A stretch of DNA of 6,366 nucleotides, from positions 1 through 6,366 of the forward strand of contig CAMVAG010000121.1 in NCBI GenBank assembly GCA_947165405.1, given 5' to 3'. Each line of letters starts with the position of its first letter. The first letter of the stretch is position 1. Source of the stretch: an uncultured Selenomonadales bacterium. GTDB taxonomy: Bacteria; Bacillota; Negativicutes; Selenomonadales; Selenomonadaceae. This document shows positions 1-4,697 of this stretch, piece after piece. The notes under the pieces were generated by a model that saw only the letters and a program-made list of their open reading frames with translations, ran no database searches and was not told where the DNA came from. Both the position numbers and the translations under genes were made by a program.

Positions 1-29
1 TCGTCCAATAATTTTTTTGCTGCTTCCAT
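1..29 (-). CDS. Start of an unidentified gene, cut by the window edge
   Basis: Only the first nine or so codons are visible, reading MEAAKKLLD, so no function can be assigned. The ATG at 29 is preceded by GGGAG (42-38) at an 8-base spacing, which is a good ribosome binding site. The same frame stays open upstream to a stop at 170-168. That allows two alternative starts: TTG at 71, with GGAGG at 87-83 eleven bases away, or ATG at 59, which has no good site. With the TTG start the protein would begin MAVGMIKSASGDDKMEAAKK, which also looks plausible. The gene follows the rnr terminator on the same strand, so it probably belongs to a separate transcription unit. It does not resemble the start of SmpB, the gene that often follows rnr in Firmicutes. 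Confidence 0.5.
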
Positions 30-49
30 TTTATCATCTCCCGACGCCG

Positions 50-78
50 ATTTTATCATTCCGACTGCCAAAATACAA
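50..78 (-). promoter_or_regulatory. Candidate sigma-A-type promoter for the left-edge gene
   Basis: A -35-like TTGTAT (78-73) is separated by 17 bases from a -10-like TAAAAT (55-50). Transcription would start near 43, almost at the GGGAG ribosome binding site of the gene starting at 29, leaving a leader of only about 15 bases. The match is good in spacing but imperfect in the -35 box. In AT-rich DNA such matches occur by chance. If the gene really starts at TTG 71, this promoter would lie inside the coding region and would be wrong. Confidence 0.35.
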
Positions 79-108
79 AAAACCTCCGACACTCGCCGAA
101 GGGCTTTT
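77..108 (-). terminator. Second terminator-like hairpin downstream of rnr
   Basis: On the minus strand AAAAGCC (108-102) can pair with GGTTTT (84-79). The inner stem is TTCGG/TCGGA with wobble pairs and one bulged C, and a run of six T (82-77) follows. It resembles the rnr terminator in form (AAAAGCC ... GGAGGTTTTTT) but its stem is weaker. It may be a back-up terminator for rnr transcripts, or a leader attenuator for the next gene. An open reading frame also passes through it, so the pairing could be fortuitous. Confidence 0.4.
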
Positions 109-180
109 GCTGCTTGTTTACCGATTTTTACATTAAAGGATTTTGTTACACGTTCCGAAAAAAATTTTTATACGGCAAAG

Positions 181-217
181 AAAAAACCTCCCAAACTTCC
201 GCTTGAGAGGCTTTTTT
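181..217 (-). terminator. Rho-independent terminator after rnr, probably bidirectional
   Basis: On the minus strand the stem arm AAAAAAGCCTCTCAAGC (217-201) pairs almost perfectly, through a GGAA loop (200-197), with GTTTGGGAGGTTTTTT (196-181). G-T wobbles are the only weak pairs. The hairpin begins inside the TAA stop codon of rnr (218-216) and ends in six T. Because the outer stem is A-run against T-run, the plus-strand reading also ends in a T-run, so it could stop transcription from both sides. It marks the end of the operon. Confidence 0.88.
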
Positions 218-2087
218 ATATTTTCGCAATCAAGTCGCGGTTGGCAACGTCGCTGACAAGTTCAAAGCTCAACTGCCGCAGTTTTTTGTTCGCCGCCGTC
301 AATTTCACGCGCACATTGTCGCCGATATGATAACTTTTGCCCGTCCGCGTGCCGATTAACGCAAATTCTTTTTCGACGAACGCATAAAAATCATCTTTCA
401 AGTCCGCCGCACGAACCAAACCGTCAACGCCGTTATCCAACTCAACGAAAAATCCGAAATTCGTCACGGATTCTATCACGCCGTCGAAATTTTGTCCGAC
501 GAATTGTTCCATGTACTCGACTGCTTTCAAGTCTAATGCCTCGCGCTCAATGTCTATCGCTCGCCGTTCCCGCTCCGAACTTTGCTTTGAAATTTCCTCC
601 AAATTTTTTATTAAAGTGCCTCGCAACGCTCGATGAACGATTAAATCGGGGTAACGTCTTATCGGCGACGTGAAATGCGTATAAAATTTCGCCGCAAGTC
701 CAAAATGCCCCAAATTTTCCGGAGAATATCGCGCTTGTTGCATCGTTCGCAAAGCATAAGTCATGATAACTTTTTCTGCCGGCAAATTTTTTACCTTCGA
801 CAGGATTTTTTGGAACTCGGACGGCTCTTTTCCCTTGTTTAGGTGTAAATTGAAGTGCGCAAGCAAATTATTCAGCGTCAAAACTTTTTCGGGGCTCGGA
901 ATTTCGTGCACGCGATACAAACTCGGAATTTTTTTGTTGATTGTGTGTTCGGCGACGGTTTCATTTGCGAGGAGCATGCACTCTTCGATGATTGATTCGG
1001 CAACGGTTTGAATTCTTTTTGTAATTTCAATCGGCTTGCCCGCTGCGTTCAAAATAATTTTCATTTCGGGGAGGTCAAAGTCAATCGCGCCGCGTTCACG
1101 ACGAATTTTTTTCCTCAAGCCGTGAATTTTTTTCAAAGCGTTAAGATTTTCCGCGCAATCGTCAAGAATTTTATCGCCGTCAAGAAATTTATTGACTTCC
1201 GTGTAAGTTAATCGCTTAAAAACGTGAATAACCGTCGGAAAAATTTTATAATCGACGACGCGCCCCAACGAATTAATTTTCATTTCGCAAGCCATCGCCA
1301 AACGGTCAACGCCGGCGTTCAAACTGCAAATGCCGTTGGAAAGTTCGGTCGGCAACATGGGAACGACCCTATCGACGGGATAAATGCTCGTGCCGCGCTC
1401 GAAAGCCACGCGGTCAAGGGCGGTGTGCGGGCGAACATAATGACTTACGTCGGCAATGTACACGCCCAAAAAAAATTCGCCGTTGCGTTCTTCGGCGTAA
1501 ACTCCGTCGTCCAAATCTTTTGCGTCCTCGCCGTCAATCGTCACGATTTTTAAATTGCGGCGGTCGATTCGGCGTAAAATTTCGTTTTTGCTCGGTTCAA
1601 GTTCGATTCGTGAGGCTTCGGCTTGGACTTCGGGCGGAAAATCTTCTTCAACGCCGTGACTTCTTAAAATTCCGCGAATCTCGACGCCGGGAGCATTTTC
1701 CTTGCCCAAAACTTCAACGACTTCACCGCGCAGAGGTTTCCACGAAATAATTTTGACGACAACTTTTGTATTTGCGGGAAATTTTTCTTTGACATGCGGC
1801 AGGATAATTTTTTGGTCAATGCGTTTATCGTCGGGCGTGAAGAAAATTTTTTTGCCTCTTTTGTTGAGCGTGCCGATAAAAATATTTTTTGCGCGCTCCA
1901 AAATTTCAATGATTGTTCCTTCGCGACGCCCGCGCCAATCGTCGACGATTTTAACTTTGACTTTATCGCCGTTGAGAGCCCCGCGAAGATTTTCGGGCGC
2001 GATAAAAATATCTGTGCCGCCGTTTTCGGGCGCGACGAATCCGAAGCCTTTAAGATTGACGCTCAACTTGCCTTGAATCACTTTCAT
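216..2087 (-). CDS. rnr: Ribonuclease R (RNB-family 3'-5' exoribonuclease)
   Basis: This processive 3'-to-5' exoribonuclease degrades structured RNA and, in other bacteria, acts in rRNA quality control and in tmRNA-linked mRNA decay. The 623-residue product starts with a cold-shock OB domain (about residues 6-62, with KGFGFVAPENGGTDIFI). A second OB domain lies at about 70-130. The RNB catalytic domain follows, with the metal-binding motif IDGEDAKDLDD at 184-194; its aspartates at 185, 191, 193 and 194 match the four acidic residues of the family. The second signature HFTSPIRRYPDLIVHR lies near 471-486, and an S1 domain spans about 531-612. The usual N-terminal winged-helix domain and lysine-rich tail are absent, so it is shorter than E. 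coli (813) or B. subtilis (779) RNase R. The ATG overlaps the thioesterase stop as ATGA and has no clear ribosome binding site, suggesting translational coupling. Confidence 0.95.
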   Translation of the reverse strand: MKVIQGKLSVNLKGFGFVAPENGGTDIFIAPENLRGALNGDKVKVKIVDDWRGRREGTIIEILERAKNIFIGTLNKRGKKIFFTPDDKRIDQKIILPHVKEKFPANTKVVVKIISWKPLRGEVVEVLGKENAPGVEIRGILRSHGVEEDFPPEVQAEASRIELEPSKNEILRRIDRRNLKIVTIDGEDAKDLDDGVYAEERNGEFFLGVYIADVSHYVRPHTALDRVAFERGTSIYPVDRVVPMLPTELSNGICSLNAGVDRLAMACEMKINSLGRVVDYKIFPTVIHVFKRLTYTEVNKFLDGDKILDDCAENLNALKKIHGLRKKIRRERGAIDFDLPEMKIILNAAGKPIEITKRIQTVAESIIEECMLLANETVAEHTINKKIPSLYRVHEIPSPEKVLTLNNLLAHFNLHLNKGKEPSEFQKILSKVKNLPAEKVIMTYALRTMQQARYSPENLGHFGLAAKFYTHFTSPIRRYPDLIVHRALRGTLIKNLEEISKQSSERERRAIDIEREALDLKAVEYMEQFVGQNFDGVIESVTNFGFFVELDNGVDGLVRAADLKDDFYAFVEKEFALIGTRTGKSYHIGDNVRVKLTAANKKLRQLSFELVSDVANRDLIAKI

Positions 2088-2476
2088 GATACATTTACGA
2101 GCGCAAATTTTGCCGTCGCCTCCGCCGTGATTGTTCCGTCGAGTGTTTCGACGGTCGCACGCATTGTGATTATGTTGCGTCGTTGATTTTCTTCCCACGC
2201 CGTGATTTTCAGCTCTTGATTTATGGGCGTCGGAAATTTGTAGCGAACTTCGAGGCGACCCGTCAAAGATTTTTCGTGATACTTTGCGCTGATAAATTTG
2301 CACATCGTTTCATCGAGCATGGTGGAAATAATTCCGCCGTGCGCCGCGCCCTCGTAGCCTTCAAACTCTCGCGGCAAAATTTTTTTCGTCGTAATCTTTT
2401 CTCCGTCGAAATCGAACGTCAAATGCAAGCCTATCGGATTTTTTTCTCCGCAAGCAAAACAATATTCATCACTCAT
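2084..2476 (-). CDS. PaaI-type hotdog-fold thioesterase
   Basis: The 130-residue product has the length and motifs of the PaaI/COG2050 hotdog thioesterases, cytoplasmic enzymes that hydrolyse acyl-CoA thioesters. The core signature GYEGAAHGGIISTMLDETM lies at 40-58. It includes the HGG turn (46-48) and the acidic Asp55/Glu56 at the start of the central helix, where the family has its catalytic carboxylate. The N-terminal CFACGEKNPIGLHL (6-19) is a cysteine pair plus NPIGL element common in one subgroup. The substrate cannot be read from sequence. The ATG at 2476 has AAGGAG (2490-2485) eight bases upstream, and that site overlaps the TAA of the Uma2 gene. The 3' end overlaps the rnr start by four bases (ATGA), so the two are probably translated together. 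Confidence 0.87.
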   Translation of the reverse strand: MSDEYCFACGEKNPIGLHLTFDFDGEKITTKKILPREFEGYEGAAHGGIISTMLDETMCKFISAKYHEKSLTGRLEVRYKFPTPINQELKITAWEENQRRNIITMRATVETLDGTITAEATAKFALVNVS

Positions 2477-2488
2477 TCAATTAACTCC

Positions 2489-3076
2489 TTAAGTTTCAAA
2501 GTACCAGCCGAAAATATTTTTGATTTTGACTTTGAAGCCGTCCAAAACTCCGACAGGCACCTCAAATTCAACTTCTGCGCGTTCCTCGTCAGTCAATCTC
2601 GCCAATTCATCTTCAGACCAATTTTGATACAGCCCGCCGAATTCATATTTGCCGTCGTGAAGAAGATAAACTTCAACGGTCTCGCGCCAAGGGTCAATCA
2701 TCCAATATTCTTTGACGCCGTTGCGCTCGTAAATTTCTTTTTTAATTCCCATGTCGCGTTTCATTGTCGAGCGAGAAAAAACTTCGGCAACCATGTCGGG
2801 CACGCCATGAATTGTGCTGTGTTTGTTGTCGATTACAATCTTGCTGTTAGCCGCGCTGTAATAAACAAAATCCGTGCGAAAAATATTTTCAGGCGAAAAA
2901 TTCAGTTCCAAATTGCAAAATTGACAGCCGAGCTTATTTGTCCTCGCATAAACGCCAATGAGTATAGCCAAATTCGATTTAATTTTTCCTTCGGCAATGG
3001 TATCGCCGAGCTGAACAAATTTTTTTCCGTCGATAATCTCGTATTTGTCGGGGTCGCGGAAAATTTCGGTTGCCAT
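2489..3076 (-). CDS. Uma2-family (DUF820) PD-(D/E)XK nuclease-fold protein
   Basis: The 195-residue product matches the Uma2/DUF820 family, which has a restriction-endonuclease-like fold. The hallmark block is HGVPDMVAEVFSRST (about 90-104) followed by RDMGIKKEIYERNGVKEYWMIDP (about 107-129); the family pattern is PDLVvEVlSpST ... K ... Y ... GV.EYW.vDP. The presumed active-site residues are present: Asp69 in RTDFVYYS, Glu98 in VAEV, and Lys112/113 before Tyr116. The protein therefore looks intact rather than degenerate. The cellular role of the family is unsettled; it is abundant in cyanobacteria and found in some Firmicutes. I chose ATG 3076 because GAGGAG (3091-3086) lies nine bases upstream; TTG 3085 would sit directly on that site. 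The gene starts five bases after the esterase stop and is packed tightly against its neighbours. Confidence 0.88.
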   Translation of the reverse strand: MATEIFRDPDKYEIIDGKKFVQLGDTIAEGKIKSNLAILIGVYARTNKLGCQFCNLELNFSPENIFRTDFVYYSAANSKIVIDNKHSTIHGVPDMVAEVFSRSTMKRDMGIKKEIYERNGVKEYWMIDPWRETVEVYLLHDGKYEFGGLYQNWSEDELARLTDEERAEVEFEVPVGVLDGFKVKIKNIFGWYFET

Positions 3077-3081
3077 TTGAA

Positions 3082-3816
3082 TCAACTCCTCAAGAAATTT
3101 AAAATTTCCTCAAAGACAAAGTCGCGGTTATCGTCAAGCGGCAACAAATGCCCCGAATTTGCAACGGTCGTGATAAATTTTCGTTCCGAGCCGATATTAT
3201 CCATGATGTAGCGTGCGCTGCGCGGTTGAGCGGTGTGGTCTTCTTCGCCGTGCATGATTAAAATCGGAGTCGTGACGTTCGGCAAAAAATTTTTCACGTC
3301 GTCAATCAACTCAACGAGTTCATGAACACTGACGAGCGGAGTTTTTTTGTAAACTTCGTTGGCGGCTTGCGGCACATCAATTAATTTTTTGCGCGGCTGA
3401 ACAATGCAGGCATTGCCGCAAAATTCTTTCGGAGGCAAATTTTTTAAGCCGAGCCCGTCGTCGATAAAAATCGGTGCGGCGAGCGTGACGATTTTGGAAA
3501 TTTTTTGTTTGGCGGCAAGTTTCAAAGTCAAGAGCCCGCCCATAGAGTGCCCGACGACAAAAATTTTATCGCAAACGCCGCGCAGAATGTAAAAGCCGTC
3601 TAGCACCGAGTTAAACCAATCGTCTTTGGTCGTGCGCATTAAATTATTTTCGTCGACACCGTGACCGGCAAGGCGCGGACAAAGCACGGTAAAATTTTTT
3701 TTGTTGAGGAATTGTCCGAGCAAAAAAAGTTCGACGGGCAAGCCGGTGAAGCCGTGAATGAGCAACACGCCGCTTGAGCCGCCTTTCATGAAAAAGGGCT
3801 GTCCACCGTCAATCAA
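3082..3816 (-). CDS. Alpha/beta-hydrolase carboxylesterase (Est30/YvaK type)
   Basis: This 244-residue alpha/beta hydrolase is very close in length to the Est30/YvaK carboxylesterases, which cleave short to medium acyl esters. The oxyanion-hole motif HGFTG is at 21-25 and the nucleophile elbow GHSMGG is at 89-94, with Ser91. The acid is Asp193 in HGEEDHTAQP and the base His223 in NSGHLLPLDD, so the triad is complete. No signal peptide is visible, so it is probably cytoplasmic. I chose TTG 3816 as the start because GGGAGG (3830-3825) lies eight bases upstream and family members begin just before this point. The frame stays open far upstream, but that extension runs through secG and rex and is not coding. 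secG ends 14 bases upstream, matching the known Firmicute order secG-esterase-rnr. The natural substrate is unknown. Confidence 0.9.
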   Translation of the reverse strand: MIDGGQPFFMKGGSSGVLLIHGFTGLPVELFLLGQFLNKKNFTVLCPRLAGHGVDENNLMRTTKDDWFNSVLDGFYILRGVCDKIFVVGHSMGGLLTLKLAAKQKISKIVTLAAPIFIDDGLGLKNLPPKEFCGNACIVQPRKKLIDVPQAANEVYKKTPLVSVHELVELIDDVKNFLPNVTTPILIMHGEEDHTAQPRSARYIMDNIGSERKFITTVANSGHLLPLDDNRDFVFEEILNFLRS

Positions 3817-3824
3817 AATAATTT

Positions 3825-3830
3825 CCTCCC
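3825..3830 (-). promoter_or_regulatory. Ribosome binding site fixing the esterase TTG start
   Basis: GGGAGG lies directly after the secG stop codon and eight bases before TTG 3816. No in-frame ATG occurs nearby at the proper distance; the next one is codon 10, without a ribosome binding site. This supports TTG as the start. Confidence 0.75.
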
Positions 3831-4058
3831 TTACATTGAGAGCTTGGCGATTATCAAAGTTATTATCGCGAATAAAATTCCGAGTATGATTGTCATTCTT
3901 GCAAGCAGAGCATCCATGCCGCGAGCCTTGCCGGAAAAAACCGTATCCGAGCCGCCGTCCATGCCGCCCATGCCGCCGGACTTTGCCTCTTGACCCAAAA
4001 TCACCGCAATCAGCGCGATTGAAATTATCGCGTCCAAAATCATTAAAACTGTCATCAT
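3831..4058 (-). CDS. secG: Protein-export translocase subunit SecG
   Basis: SecG is the small, non-essential partner of SecY and SecE in the inner-membrane protein-export channel and assists SecA-driven translocation. The 75-residue product has the family layout. A first membrane helix (about 3-21) is followed by a flexible Gly/Met-rich loop (SGGMGGMDGG, 27-36), then the signature TVFSGKARGMDALLARMT (39-56), equivalent to the LFGG/GSAxxLTRMT region of SecG. A second membrane helix (about 55-72) follows. The ATG at 4058 has AAGGAG (4075-4070) eleven bases upstream, overlapping the rex stop codon. A second ATG at 4055 is possible but further from the site. Its place just before the esterase and rnr agrees with the B. 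subtilis secG-yvaK-rnr order. Confidence 0.92.
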   Translation of the reverse strand: MMTVLMILDAIISIALIAVILGQEAKSGGMGGMDGGSDTVFSGKARGMDALLARMTIILGILFAIITLIIAKLSM

Positions 4059-4073
4059 TTTTAAAACTACTCC

Positions 4074-4697
4074 TTACTCTTGTGACATGTGGTAGCTCAA
4101 GGCACTCAAGCCGATTGACAAATCCTCGTTGACGAGCGGAACCGAAGGCGGCACGGTTATTTTTGTCGGCGCGAAATTCCAAATGCCTTTGACGCCCGCC
4201 GCGACCAGTTGGTCTGCCACGCCTTGAGCTTCTTCGACGGGAACGGTTATAACTCCGATGTCAATCTTCTTCGCCGCAATGATTCGTTTCATTTGAGAGG
4301 CGGCGTTGACTTTGATGCCGTTGACTTCGCTGCCGATAATTTTTTTGTTTATGTCGAACAGTGCCGCGACCGAAAAGCCCAGCGAGGCGAAGTTGACGTA
4401 ATTGGCGAGCGCGCCGCCCAAGTGACCGACACCGACAATCGCCAGCCGCCAATTATTTTGCAAGCCGAGAATGTTTCCGATTTTGTCTTTGAGTTCGTGA
4501 ACATCGTAGCCGATACCTTTCCTGCCGAATTGTCCGAACGTCGCCAAGTCTTTGCGAATTTGTTCGGGCGTTATGTCGAGTCGTCGTCCCAATTCGTCAG
4601 AAGAAATTATCTGCAAGCCTTCTTCTTCGGCGAGCCTCAACATTCGGAAATATAAAGGCAGTCTGTCAATCGTCGCCTGTGAAATTATTTTTTTCAA
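4074..4697 (-). CDS. rex: Redox-sensing transcriptional repressor Rex
   Basis: Rex is a dimeric repressor that senses the NADH/NAD+ ratio; NADH binding releases it from DNA and switches on fermentation and respiration genes. The 207-residue product has an N-terminal winged helix, opening with ISQATIDRLPLYFRML (5-20) and carrying TPEQIRKDL (43-51) and FGRKGIGYDV (57-66), all Rex hallmarks. A Rossmann domain follows, with the dinucleotide motif GVGHLGGALA (from 89) and Asp115 in ALFDINKKIIG. The C-terminal GIWNFAPTKITVP (about 171-183) is also typical. I chose TTG 4697 because AAGGTGG (4712-4706) lies eight bases upstream and Rex homologues start just before ISxATIDRLP; GTG codons at 4730, 4709 and 4706 would add an atypical leader. 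The start overlaps the end of the ligase gene by 32 bases, so the two are probably cotranscribed. Confidence 0.94.
   Translation of the reverse strand: MKKIISQATIDRLPLYFRMLRLAEEEGLQIISSDELGRRLDITPEQIRKDLATFGQFGRKGIGYDVHELKDKIGNILGLQNNWRLAIVGVGHLGGALANYVNFASLGFSVAALFDINKKIIGSEVNGIKVNAASQMKRIIAAKKIDIGVITVPVEEAQGVADQLVAAGVKGIWNFAPTKITVPPSVPLVNEDLSIGLSALSYHMSQE

Noticed and set aside
15..115. An 11-base direct repeat AAGCAGCAAAA at 115-105 and 25-15
   Set aside because: Short, low-complexity and present only twice; it is probably chance or shared Ala/Lys codons.
2088..2303. A 72-codon N-terminal extension of RNase R that would restore a longer protein
   Set aside because: It lies wholly within the thioesterase gene in another frame. 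Its His/Asn/Arg-rich translation does not resemble a winged-helix domain, and the cold-shock domain begins at ATG 2087.
2183..3211. A 342-codon open frame on the plus strand opposite the thioesterase and Uma2 genes
   Set aside because: It runs antisense to two genes with clear family motifs and ribosome binding sites. Its translation has no recognisable domain and is rich in Phe/Asn/Arg, as expected from the complement of Lys/Glu/Ile-rich coding DNA.
3817..4182. An upstream extension of the esterase reading frame by 122 codons
   Set aside because: It would cover all of secG and part of rex in another frame. The GGGAGG before TTG 3816 and the length of family members support the shorter form.
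4209..4655. A 148-codon open frame on the plus strand opposite rex
   Set aside because: rex is unmistakable on the other strand. The antisense translation shows no motif, and no ribosome binding site or promoter was evident.
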